The translations under genes were made by a program, and so were the position numbers. From an uncultured Eubacteriales bacterium (GTDB taxonomy: Bacteria; Bacillota; Clostridia; Oscillospirales; CAG-272), in the NCBI GenBank assembly GCA_934433485.1, contig CAKRZR010000005.1, forward strand, positions 1 through 64,000: DNA of 64,000 bases, read 5' to 3'. Positions 1 through 7,801 of this stretch are shown here, one piece after another (the first letter of the stretch is position 1; each line of letters opens with the position of its first letter). The notes under the pieces are model-generated. The model was not told the origin of the DNA and ran no database searches. It saw only the letters and a list, made by a program, of their open reading frames with translations.

Positions 1-1390
1 TTTTGCCCTCCGGCACCACATCCGTGATCGGCGCCGCGTTCTCCATCCAGCGAATATCAAAGTCCTCCCAGAACGTTGTCGCACCAAACGCGAGCATACC
101 GCCCCAGTATTCCTTCATCATGGCAAGACCAGCCTCATACTGACCGGCTTCAGCGACAGCGGACAGCGTATAATAACCGAGGAACGTCGAGAATCCGGCG
201 GCGCCGTCCTTGGAGATGACGTTTTCGTACATATCCTCCGGCTTGCAGATCCCGCCGATGGCAAGAAGCGCTGCGGACTGCTTGCTGCCGCCCGCCGTTT
301 CCGGGACGTGCTTCTTCATCCGTTCCGCTGTGCGCAGGCACTCGTCCGACAATGCGGATTCACCGAGGATCTGCAGCAGTTCCCCGCCTCTCCGGAGTGA
401 CAAAGCCGTCAGTCCCTGCAATCCGGCGTGCTTCTGATCCGGATAGCCGGCGGTCGGCCAGTCGAAGAAGCGCCCCTCCGGCAGATTTTCGCTGCCGTTT
501 TCATCGACGTAAGTGACATAGCGGCGCATCATCGCGGCGATATAGTCCTTCTGTTCGCGCAGATATTCGTAATCGCCTGTGTGCATGTACCACTCATAAT
601 GGCAGAGCATCCACCAGAGATTGTAGGAGGACAGACCGTTCATATTGTCCTCCACCGGCGTGATCTCCCGCACCAGATCGAGGGACTTTGTGACCACGGG
701 ATTCGGACCGAATACGGAAAAGATCGTCGCAAGCTCGGTATTCATGTCGCCTGCCCACACGAGCCGGTCGCGCTTGATGCCGTCCCAGAGGTACCGCTGC
801 ATATTGAGGTGTACTGTGTATGCAGCCGTATCGTAGATCTTGTTCACGAGCGGATCGCTGCACTGGAAGCTGCCTTTATATTCGATGTCGCGGAAAATGA
901 GCGTCCCCTCGATGCAGCGCAGATCCACCTTGCAGTTCGGCGTGAGCAGCTCCAGATACACGAAGCGGAAGCCGCTTTCGTTCGTTTCGTTGGAGCTCCA
1001 CGATGCCGCGCCAAAGGTCATATCGCGTTCCGCGTGGTCATTGGTAGATCCCTTTTCGCCGATCGGGGTGATCGCCTCCGATACGCTCTCGCCAAAACGG
1101 ATCCGGAAATCCGCGTGCTGCGTGCTGACGGTCCAGATGGATACCGTAACCGTGCCGTGGATCTCTCTGCCGAAATCGACGAGCACCGCAGCGTTCTCCG
1201 CAGCGTCCCGGTTGTCGAGCACACATGCATCCGCGTAGCTATAGATGGCGACCTGTGCCGGACGGAACTTCTTGAGATTTTCCGCACCGGTCACATTGCC
1301 GCGCGTCAACACCACGCGATTCGGATAGAGCACACGACGGGTGCGTTCATCATCGATCCCGTAAATGCCAAATTTTTCCTGCAATTTCAT
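1..1390 (-). CDS. Alpha-L-rhamnosidase, GH78-like (3' end outside window)
   Basis: This reading frame begins at an ATG at 1390 and runs open through the left edge, giving 463 visible residues. The start is set by GAAAGGA about 9 bases upstream. The middle region contains KRDRLVWAGDMN near residue 210, the counterpart of the GH78 (alpha/alpha)6-barrel signature in which acidic residues take part in catalysis. The first 190 residues look like beta-sandwich modules, as in bacterial rhamnosidases. No signal peptide is visible, so it probably acts in the cytoplasm on imported oligosaccharides. The family removes terminal L-rhamnose from plant glycans or glycosides. A second, distinct GH78 gene lies at 43411-45540. 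The C-terminal part of the catalytic domain is missing only because the window ends. The substrate is inferred from the family. Confidence 0.82.
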   Translation of the reverse strand, partial: MKLQEKFGIYGIDDERTRRVLYPNRVVLTRGNVTGAENLKKFRPAQVAIYSYADACVLDNRDAAENAAVLVDFGREIHGTVTVSIWTVSTQHADFRIRFGESVSEAITPIGEKGSTNDHAERDMTFGAASWSSNETNESGFRFVYLELLTPNCKVDLRCIEGTLIFRDIEYKGSFQCSDPLVNKIYDTAAYTVHLNMQRYLWDGIKRDRLVWAGDMNTELATIFSVFGPNPVVTKSLDLVREITPVEDNMNGLSSYNLWWMLCHYEWYMHTGDYEYLREQKDYIAAMMRRYVTYVDENGSENLPEGRFFDWPTAGYPDQKHAGLQGLTALSLRRGGELLQILGESALSDECLRTAERMKKHVPETAGGSKQSAALLAIGGICKPEDMYENVISKDGAAGFSTFLGYYTLSAVAEAGQYEAGLAMMKEYWGGMLAFGATTFWEDFDIRWMENAAPITDVVPEGK

Positions 1391-1446
1391 ATGTCGGTTT
1401 GTCCTTTCCATGTGCCGCGTCGGAAATCTGCGGCGTTCTTTTCTGT

Positions 1447-1475
1447 ATTATAGCATATTTCACGGTGCGTGGCAA
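1447..1475 (-). promoter_or_regulatory. Sigma-A promoter of the GH78 gene
   Basis: On the minus strand TTGCCA (1475-1470) and TATAAT (1452-1447) are separated by 17 bases, with TGC directly before the -10 (extended -10). Confidence 0.65.
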
Positions 1476-1578
1476 GCATTTTTCCGTCATTTTCTGCCAC
1501 AGAACCGGCAAAATCCGTCACAGAAACAATATCGCGCGGCTTTGTTTGTCAAATGTTCACAATTGCGGCGGGTGGACA

Positions 1579-1587
1579 TGGTATAAT
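1579..1587 (+). promoter_or_regulatory. Extended -10 element before pepT
   Basis: TGGTATAAT lies about 55 bases before the pepT start. No good -35 is visible, which is tolerated when an extended -10 is present. Confidence 0.5.
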
Positions 1588-1640
1588 ATAGGAAGTACAG
1601 AACATTCCGGGAAAATATCCCCCAAAAAGGAGACCAAACC

Positions 1641-2843
1641 ATGCGCGCATATGAACGCTTTCTTACCTATGCGAAGATATATACCACCAGCGACGAGACG
1701 ACCGGCACGGTACCGTCCACGGAGAGACAAAAGGTGCTTGCAAATCTGCTCGTTTCCGAAATGCGGGAGATGGGCATTGCGGATGCGCATGTGGACGAGC
1801 GCGGCTACGTATACGGCCACATCCCGGCGAGGGACTGCGCCGCGAATGTACGGCTCGGCTTTATCGCGCATATGGACACCGCGCCCGATTTTTGCGGCGA
1901 GAACGTAACGCCGCTCCTGCATGAGAACTATGACGGTAGTGAGATCGCGCTGCACGGTCGGACGCTCTCCCCCGCGATGTTCCCGCACCTGCCTACCCTG
2001 AAAGGACGCACGCTCATCACCGCGGACGGCACAACACTCCTCGGCAGCGACGACAAAGCCGGGATCGCCGAAATCCTGACGATGTGCGCGGAAATGATGA
2101 ACAAGCCGCACCCTGCCCTCTCGATCGCGTTCACACCGGATGAGGAGATCGGCTCGTCCGCGGACTCTTTCGACTTAGATGCGTTCGCGGCGGACTTTGC
2201 CTACACCGTGGACGGCGGCGCGGAAAATGAGATCGTCTACGAAAACTTCAACGCAGGCTCTGCCGTTTTCCGCGTGCACGGCGTAAACATCCATCCGGGC
2301 AGCGCCAAGGACACGATGATCAACGCGGCACTGGTCGCCATGGAGATAAACGGCGCGCTCCCGTCTGCGGAAACCCCGGCGCATACGGAGGGCTACGAGG
2401 GCTTTTATCATCTGACCGACATGACAGGCGACGTGGAATCCGCCACCTTATCCTACATCATCCGTGACCACAGCGCGGCGCGGTTTGACAGCCGGCTCGA
2501 CACGCTGCGCCACATTGAAAAGACCATGAACGAAAAGTACGGTGCGGATACCGTGACGCTGACCATCCGCGAACAGTACCGAAACATGGCAGAGGTGATG
2601 GACGCGCACATGCACCTTGTCGAGACGGCGGATCGTGTGATTACCGCGCTCGGTATGACGCCGTCCCATGAACCGATCCGCGGCGGTACGGATGGCGCGC
2701 GCCTTTCCTTTATGGGACTGCCCTGCCCCAATCTCGGCACCGGCGGATATGCCTTCCACGGTCCGTACGAGCACAACACCGTCGAGGGCATGGATACGAT
2801 GGTACAGGTGCTGTCCGGCATTGTCTCGGAATACGCGAAATAA
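1641..2843 (+). CDS. pepT: Peptidase T (tripeptide aminopeptidase)
   Basis: This 400-residue protein matches the usual PepT length. It is a cytoplasmic dinuclear zinc M20 peptidase that removes the N-terminal residue from tripeptides. Metal and catalytic signatures are in order: HMDTAPD with His77 and Asp79, GSDDKAG, TPDEEIGSS with the Glu pair, TVDGG, and YAFHGPYE near the C terminus. The start is preceded by AAAAAGGAG. The nitroreductase gene follows after 12 bases, with its ribosome binding site directly behind this stop codon, so the two are probably cotranscribed. The likely role is recycling amino acids from imported peptides. Confidence 0.95.
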   Translation: MRAYERFLTYAKIYTTSDETTGTVPSTERQKVLANLLVSEMREMGIADAHVDERGYVYGHIPARDCAANVRLGFIAHMDTAPDFCGENVTPLLHENYDGSEIALHGRTLSPAMFPHLPTLKGRTLITADGTTLLGSDDKAGIAEILTMCAEMMNKPHPALSIAFTPDEEIGSSADSFDLDAFAADFAYTVDGGAENEIVYENFNAGSAVFRVHGVNIHPGSAKDTMINAALVAMEINGALPSAETPAHTEGYEGFYHLTDMTGDVESATLSYIIRDHSAARFDSRLDTLRHIEKTMNEKYGADTVTLTIREQYRNMAEVMDAHMHLVETADRVITALGMTPSHEPIRGGTDGARLSFMGLPCPNLGTGGYAFHGPYEHNTVEGMDTMVQVLSGIVSEYAK

Positions 2844-2855
2844 GGAGTAACAATT

Positions 2856-3437
2856 ATGGAACTGAGAGATCTGCTCATTGAGAACCGCAGCTACCGCACC
2901 TTTGACGAATCGTGCGAAATCCCGCATGACGCCATTCTTTCGTGGATCGACAATTGCCGCATCTGCCCCAGCGCCAGAAACGCGCAGCCGCTCCGGTACA
3001 AGATCCTCGACACACGAGAGGGTGTGGAAAAGCTCCTACCATATACCGCATGGGCAGGTGCGCTGCTGGATATAAAGCTGCCGCCGGACGGTGGACATCC
3101 GAGCGCGTTTGTGGTGATCCTCTGCGACACAACGGTCACAAAAGATCCGCGCCATGCCGAAAAGGACGTCGGGATTGCCGCGATGACGCTGCTTCTTTCC
3201 GCAACCGAGGCAGGCTACGGCGGCTGCATGATCGGCGCCTTCAACCCGGATACCGTCGGTGAAAAGCTGCGGATACCGGAAAAGTACGTTCCGATGCTCA
3301 TCGTAGCGCTCGGCAAACCGGCGGAAACGGTATTCATCACCAATCCAAAGGCGGACGGGGACGTGACCTACTTCCGCGACTCCCACAATCTCCATTTTGT
3401 CCCGAAGCGGCTGCTTGCCGATATCGTGCTCGAATGA
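2856..3437 (+). CDS. Nitroreductase family protein
   Basis: This 193-residue FMN-dependent nitroreductase-fold protein begins with RSYRTFDES, the typical N-terminal flavin-phosphate contact (RxYRxF). It also has PSARNAQPLRY (residues about 38-48) and, in the C-terminal half, GYGGCMIGAF followed by VPMLIVALGKPAE, the usual family order. Such enzymes reduce nitro compounds, quinones or flavins with NAD(P)H; the physiological substrate cannot be read from sequence. The start has TAAGGAG upstream, overlapping the pepT stop. Its ATGA stop region overlaps the start of the next gene by 4 bases, so the two are translationally coupled. Confidence 0.85.
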   Translation: MELRDLLIENRSYRTFDESCEIPHDAILSWIDNCRICPSARNAQPLRYKILDTREGVEKLLPYTAWAGALLDIKLPPDGGHPSAFVVILCDTTVTKDPRHAEKDVGIAAMTLLLSATEAGYGGCMIGAFNPDTVGEKLRIPEKYVPMLIVALGKPAETVFITNPKADGDVTYFRDSHNLHFVPKRLLADIVLE

Positions 3438-3970
3438 TCTATTCTCTCCTGTCCCTCGTCTGCTTCACGGGCTTTGTCGCGTTGTATGCCGCACAGAGAC
3501 GCTCACCGGCAGCCTCCGTCGTTGGGATCGCGAACGGGATCTGCGGCGGGATCGGGATTCTCCTGTATCCGGCGACAGCCCTGCTGCTGCACCATTTCCT
3601 GCACGGCAGCTCGGACGCGGATTTTATATCGTGGGCATGGGACGCGTTCCATCTGTATTTTCGCTTTGCCCTGCTCGTGACCGGCGTGCTCCTATGTTTG
3701 ACCGTACTCTCCTGCGTATCCTCTCTGACGGTCAAAGCGCATCGCAGAAAAGCCAGACTACGGCTGCTTGTCTCTCTGTTTTCCTCCGCGGCGCTCTTTC
3801 TTACCGGACCTGCCTACGGCTTCATGGTCAAAACAGATACAATCCCGCTGTATGCCCTCGTGCTGACCGTGGCGTTCGCGTCGGCTCTGTCCATGCGGTG
3901 GCACGCATGCGTGGAGTGGCTGCTTGCACGGCACATCGCACAGAAGGACGGCTCGGTTGTCGGTTTGTGA
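3434..3970 (+). CDS. Hypothetical multi-pass membrane protein
   Basis: This 178-residue protein is strongly hydrophobic, with about four or five predicted membrane segments: residues 1-20, 30-55, 72-100, 110-130 and 135-155. It has a short basic loop (KAHRRKARLR) between segments and no recognisable enzymatic motif. Its ATG overlaps the nitroreductase stop codon, indicating coupled translation in the pepT operon. I do not recognise the family. Confidence 0.7.
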   Translation: MIYSLLSLVCFTGFVALYAAQRRSPAASVVGIANGICGGIGILLYPATALLLHHFLHGSSDADFISWAWDAFHLYFRFALLVTGVLLCLTVLSCVSSLTVKAHRRKARLRLLVSLFSSAALFLTGPAYGFMVKTDTIPLYALVLTVAFASALSMRWHACVEWLLARHIAQKDGSVVGL

Positions 3971-4050
3971 TGAAATCCTGATTTTTTCGCCAAAAATCCC
4001 ACGGTTTCTGACAATCAGACGAAAGTTTTATGTTGACCGCGCCAAAAGAC

Positions 4051-4079
4051 TTGCAATTTTGCTGCGGTTATGTTACAAT
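4051..4079 (+). promoter_or_regulatory. Sigma-A promoter of the beta-helix protein gene
   Basis: TTGCAA (4051-4056) and TACAAT (4074-4079) are spaced by 17 bases, with TGT before the -10. The start codon is about 55 bases downstream. Confidence 0.65.
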
Positions 4080-4133
4080 AAGGAAGTCTCGGGCGATATT
4101 CCTATCCCCAAATTCTGAACGAAAGGCAATCCC

Positions 4134-5078
4134 ATGAAACGTTTCCATCGCGTACTCTGCGGACTTCTTGTCCTCTGTATCACACTCGGTCTCGGAATCC
4201 TGCCCATCACCGCCGACGATCCGGTCACCATCACCACCACGCTCAACATCGCGCAGGCGAACAAGAACCAGCGTGGTCACGGCTACGAATGGCACAACCG
4301 CACGGACGTGCTCGATCTGAACGGACTGTACCTCGACACGACCAATGACTACGGTCTGCGCCTGCCGAAGGACTGCACCGTAAACATCACTGGTACGAAT
4401 TATATAAAAGCCTCTAAATACGCGCTGTCCTGTGCCGGAACAGTCGTTTTCAAGGGCAGCGGCAAGCTCATTCTTGATGCCGGAGAGGCTGGAATCTTCA
4501 TCTATACCGAGGTCGGTACGGACAAGGTGCGTCTCTTAGAGGGGGAATACGAGATCCATTCCGCGAAATACGGCGTACTCTCCACGGCTGCGGATTTTTC
4601 GTTCGTGGACGGCAAAATGACCATCACCGTGGACGATGAAAACGGCGCTGCGGTCTCCGGACGCATCGTCAACCTGCTCGGCGGCACATTCACTGCCAAC
4701 AACGCGGTGGAAGCGTCCCATATGCTGACTGTCAAGGGAATCAACCTCGACGTAAACGCCAACCGCGCGGCCTTCTCCTCCAAGAATCTGACCGTGTCCG
4801 ACATCGCACTCACCGCGGACGGCGCGTCCATTGCGGAATACGCCGGACAATCCTCCGTCAAGGGTACCTCCACATTGAAGCGCGTGCGTACCAGTGTGAT
4901 CTTCGGTGAGAACGTAAACGGCGCCATCGACTATGTTTGCTTAGTCGTTCTGCTTTGCGGTATCGCGGCAGCTGTGATCGTACCGATCCTGCGGCACAAG
5001 AAAAAAGTACAGAAGCTGCTCGAACGGCTGGAAAAGGAAAATCCGGACGCGGCGGCGGTTCTGAAAAAAGCAAAATAA
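4134..5078 (+). CDS. Membrane-anchored, beta-helix-like surface protein
   Basis: This 314-residue protein has an N-terminal signal peptide (residues 1-26, ending ITADD). About 230 residues follow in short repeating strand-turn units rich in V, I, N, G and D, resembling a right-handed parallel beta-helix or carbohydrate-binding repeat. A C-terminal membrane segment (about 266-288) is followed by a basic, Lys-rich cytoplasmic tail. The topology is therefore extracellular solenoid, single C-terminal anchor, short inside tail. No polysaccharide-lyase catalytic residues were identified, so a binding or structural role is as likely as an enzymatic one. It has its own promoter, and a hairpin terminator follows immediately. 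Confidence 0.7.
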   Translation: MKRFHRVLCGLLVLCITLGLGILPITADDPVTITTTLNIAQANKNQRGHGYEWHNRTDVLDLNGLYLDTTNDYGLRLPKDCTVNITGTNYIKASKYALSCAGTVVFKGSGKLILDAGEAGIFIYTEVGTDKVRLLEGEYEIHSAKYGVLSTAADFSFVDGKMTITVDDENGAAVSGRIVNLLGGTFTANNAVEASHMLTVKGINLDVNANRAAFSSKNLTVSDIALTADGASIAEYAGQSSVKGTSTLKRVRTSVIFGENVNGAIDYVCLVVLLCGIAAAVIVPILRHKKKVQKLLERLEKENPDAAAVLKKAK

Positions 5079-5090
5079 ACAATCCTTTAT

Positions 5091-5130
5091 AAGGACGCGT
5101 GGCAGGAACAATCGGCGCGCGTCCTTTTGT
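5091..5130 (+). terminator. Rho-independent terminator
   Basis: AAGGACGCG (5091-5099) pairs perfectly with CGCGTCCTT (5118-5126) and is followed by a short T-rich run. It lies between the beta-helix gene and the sirtuin gene. Confidence 0.65.
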
Positions 5131-5152
5131 CATACGGAAAGGCGGTACAGTC

Positions 5153-5893
5153 ATGGATCAGGCACAGACTCTGCTCCTGCAATCGTATCTGAAAAGGGCG
5201 CGGCGCGTGGTGTTTTTCGGAGGTGCTGGCGTGTCCACGGAATCCGGGATCCCGGACTTTCGCTCCGCGGACGGCTTATATCACCAAAAATACACCGTGC
5301 CGCCGGAGGTTATCCTCTCGCACACGTATTTTCTCGCGCATCCGGCGGAGTTTTACCGCTTTTATCGGGATAAAATGAACTGTCTCGCCGCAGCTCCCAA
5401 TCCGGCGCATCGGACGCTCGCGAAGTGGGAGACAATGGGCAAGGTATCCGCAGTGGTGACGCAGAATATCGACGGGCTCCACACATTAGCCGGTTCGCGC
5501 ACGGTTTGGGAGCTGCACGGCTCGATCCACCGCAACTACTGCATGGACTGCGGAATGCCCTACCCGGCGGAGGCGATTTTTGGCAGTACCGCCCCGATTC
5601 CACGCTGTTCCTGCGGCGGCATCATCCGTCCGGATGTGGTTTTGTATGAAGAAGGCTTGACCGACGCGGTTGTCACGGGAGCTGTCAATGCCATCCGGGA
5701 TTGTGATCTGCTCATCGTTGCCGGCACCTCTCTGACCGTGTATCCGGCGGCGGGACTGCTGCGCTTCTATGGCGGAGACCGGCTTGTGCTCATCAACCGG
5801 GACGAAACCCCGATGGACGCGACAGCCACGCTGGTAATGCGGGACAAGGTCGGCGCGGTGCTCTCCGCGGTGGATATGATGGGAATCGAATAA
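5153..5893 (+). CDS. cobB: NAD-dependent protein deacylase, Sir2 family
   Basis: This 246-residue sirtuin removes acyl groups from lysines using NAD+. Motifs are complete: GAGVSTESGIPDFRS (24-38), QNID (104-107), the catalytic His122 in ELHGS, and the zinc cysteines Cys130, Cys133, Cys152 and Cys154. The start at 5153 is preferred over the upstream ATG at 5099 because GGAAAGGCGG precedes it and because the upstream extension would be encoded by the terminator hairpin. The acyl-chain preference is not resolved. It stands alone between two terminators, so it is probably monocistronic. Confidence 0.92.
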   Translation: MDQAQTLLLQSYLKRARRVVFFGGAGVSTESGIPDFRSADGLYHQKYTVPPEVILSHTYFLAHPAEFYRFYRDKMNCLAAAPNPAHRTLAKWETMGKVSAVVTQNIDGLHTLAGSRTVWELHGSIHRNYCMDCGMPYPAEAIFGSTAPIPRCSCGGIIRPDVVLYEEGLTDAVVTGAVNAIRDCDLLIVAGTSLTVYPAAGLLRFYGGDRLVLINRDETPMDATATLVMRDKVGAVLSAVDMMGIE

Positions 5894-5930
5894 GGGAACG
5901 TTGATTTGTTGCTTTCGCACATGCTTACAA

Positions 5931-5970
5931 AACAAACGGACACGATATGCCGATATCGTGTCCGTTTGTT
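5931..5970. terminator. Bidirectional terminator between cobB and the EEP hydrolase
   Basis: A perfect 18-bp stem (5931-5948 with 5953-5970) closes on a GCCG tetraloop. T-rich ends on both sides fit termination of the two convergent genes. Confidence 0.85.
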
Positions 5971-5983
5971 GTATGGGAATGTC

Positions 5984-6769
5984 TCAGTCGAGAATCAGCG
6001 TCGCGCCGACCGGGTAGTGGTCGGAGAGGAAGATGCCGTTCTCGTTGTCCGTCGCTTTCATGGACTTTGCGAAATCCGCCGGAATGTTCGTGAAAATATA
6101 ATCGATCTTCTCCTGCTTCTTTTCCGGCTGATACGCATGGAACGTGAAACCGACATCCGCGGTCACATCCACAAGCGGCGCGCCGCAGCCGTCAAAGCCG
6201 TTCACCGTTGCGTAGACCTTGGATTCCGGCGTGACATTGAAATCCCCGGTCAGGATCACAGGCATCTGCCATGTCTGGTAATCGGCGACCATACGGTTCA
6301 GGATGAGGGAGATCCCCTGTGCCTGTGCGAACGCGCCCACATGGTCGAGATGGGTGTTATAATGGCGGAACAGCTTGCCGTTTGCCTTGCAGAGCAGGGT
6401 CACGACGGTACAGATCCGGGGACAGCCGCTTTGATCGGTCGCAAAACGGGAACCGGGACGGTGCGGAGTATCGGACAGCCAGAACGTATCAAGGGATACA
6501 AGGTCGAATTTGTCCGTGCGGTAGGCGATGATGTTGCTCTCGCCCTGCAGATCCGCTTCTCTGCCGATGCCGCAGACCGTGTACGTCGGGAAATGGTCGA
6601 TCACCCACTGGCGCATCTCAGGTCTGGTCTCCTGGAATCCGATGATGTCCGCCTCATATTTCGGAAATTCCTTCTCGATGTACGCGCTCCGTTCCGCCGA
6701 AAACGCGTTTCTGCCGTCGCAGGCTGCGTCTGTGCGCATATTGAATGTGAATACGCGAATGTTTGCCAT
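5984..6769 (-). CDS. Endonuclease/exonuclease/phosphatase family hydrolase
   Basis: This 261-residue single-domain EEP protein has the metal and catalytic motifs in order: TFNMR (Asn near residue 10), GFQET (Glu47), HYNTHLDH, TGDFNV (Asp/Asn pair) and the C-terminal SDHYPVGA. There is no signal peptide. The fold covers nucleases, phosphodiesterases and sugar- or lipid-phosphate phosphatases. The compact length and WLSDTP motif resemble the group often annotated with carbohydrate genes, but the substrate is unknown. An extended -10 promoter lies about 35 bases upstream, and the gene shares a terminator with cobB. Confidence 0.85.
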   Translation of the reverse strand: MANIRVFTFNMRTDAACDGRNAFSAERSAYIEKEFPKYEADIIGFQETRPEMRQWVIDHFPTYTVCGIGREADLQGESNIIAYRTDKFDLVSLDTFWLSDTPHRPGSRFATDQSGCPRICTVVTLLCKANGKLFRHYNTHLDHVGAFAQAQGISLILNRMVADYQTWQMPVILTGDFNVTPESKVYATVNGFDGCGAPLVDVTADVGFTFHAYQPEKKQEKIDYIFTNIPADFAKSMKATDNENGIFLSDHYPVGATLILD

Positions 6770-6801
6770 ATCGTTGTCTCCTGTTTTAGTGGTTTTATGG
6801 T

Positions 6802-6830
6802 ATTATAGCACAAAACGTGGGGCAATACAA
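6802..6830 (-). promoter_or_regulatory. Sigma-A promoter of the EEP hydrolase gene
   Basis: TTGTAT (6830-6825), 17 bases, then TGC-TATAAT (-10 at 6807-6802). Confidence 0.65.
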
Positions 6831-6866
6831 GGATTTGTTGCAGAAATTTGGATGAAATACGAAGAA

Positions 6867-7667
6867 CTATGCCCGGTTCTTCTCACGCCACACAGACGGT
6901 GGCATTCCATACACAGCCGAAAAACAGCGTGAAAAGTAAAATGGATTCTCATAGCCGCAACGTTCCGCGATTTGTCCGATGGACATCTCTGTTTGGCTGA
7001 TCATCAAACACGCATTTCCCAGTCGTATCTGACGAATATACGCGATCGGCGTCATTCCGGCTGCATGGATAAACCGGTTGGTAAAGTGCGCGTGAGTCAT
7101 ATTGCAGGCAGCGGCGATCGCTCCGACCTGTAATTGTTCACCATAGTGTTTTGTAATATAGTGCATCGCTTTCCGGATTTCTGTGTCCGTTACCCGGTCC
7201 GGCGAAAGTGACTCCTCCAAAAAACGAAGCCGACACGTTTCGTACCAGAGATCGCAGAAATAGTGCTGTGCGCGACGCAGGGTATCCGGGTCCTTTCTAT
7301 CCGCGGAATGGAGAAGAAACTGAATATCGTCATCACGCCGCACGGAGTAACTGTAGGACAACTTACCGCAGGGGATCTCACCAGACGCTTGCGTCTCCCA
7401 GTCATACGTCTCATCTCCGCACATCCAGCAGAAGTAGATGTAAAGAAACCGAATCGGCGACAGGATCTCTCGATGAAATGGCACCCCAGGTGGAAAGAAT
7501 ACCACATCTCCCGTTTCCGCGATATCACATTTGCCATTCATTTTTACAGAAAAGCTTCCGTCCAGCAGCACGATGGCATACCAGCCATCATATGCGGCAT
7601 TCTCCCAAAGAAAGCGTTCTCTGGTTAAGACGGAAAGTAAATACAGTGACGGAATCGGGAACTCCAT
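6867..7667 (-). CDS. AraC family transcriptional regulator
   Basis: This 266-residue regulator has two domains. The N-terminal cupin-like sensor (about 1-130; GWYAIVLLDGSF, GDVVFFPPGVPFHR) probably binds a small sugar ligand. The C-terminal pair of helix-turn-helix motifs (about 165-262) ends in GYENPFYFSRCFSAVYG, the classic AraC signature. The start at 7667 has GGAGGTGG at good spacing; the TTG at 7685 would place the start upstream of that site. It is transcribed divergently from the FAD oxidoreductase and binding-protein genes, with promoters that overlap at their -35 elements, so it very probably controls that pair and itself. The ligand is unknown. Confidence 0.9.
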   Translation of the reverse strand: MEFPIPSLYLLSVLTRERFLWENAAYDGWYAIVLLDGSFSVKMNGKCDIAETGDVVFFPPGVPFHREILSPIRFLYIYFCWMCGDETYDWETQASGEIPCGKLSYSYSVRRDDDIQFLLHSADRKDPDTLRRAQHYFCDLWYETCRLRFLEESLSPDRVTDTEIRKAMHYITKHYGEQLQVGAIAAACNMTHAHFTNRFIHAAGMTPIAYIRQIRLGNACLMISQTEMSIGQIAERCGYENPFYFSRCFSAVYGMPPSVWREKNRA

Positions 7668-7707
7668 GCGCAGCCACCTCCACAAAGCAATAAAAAAGTA
7701 TATGATA

Positions 7708-7736
7708 ATTATAAATCAGTATATGTACATTGTCAA
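7708..7736 (-). promoter_or_regulatory. Consensus promoter of the AraC regulator gene
   Basis: TTGACA (7736-7731), 17 bases, TATAAT (7713-7708): both hexamers are at full consensus. Confidence 0.8.
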
Positions 7737-7759
7737 GAGCGCATGTTAAAATCTATATA
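7730..7759 (+). promoter_or_regulatory. Promoter of the FAD oxidoreductase / binding-protein operon
   Basis: TTGTCA (7730-7735), 18 bases, TATATA (7754-7759). The -35 lies on top of the -35 of the divergent araC-type promoter. Confidence 0.45.
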
Positions 7760-7801
7760 TCAAACCAATCTGTCATTGCTTGGAAAGGAAGGATTATACA
7801 T

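Noticed and set aside
5099..5152. N-terminal extension of the sirtuin
   Set aside because: The extension would be encoded by the terminator stem; the ATG at 5153 has a good ribosome binding site and fits the family start.
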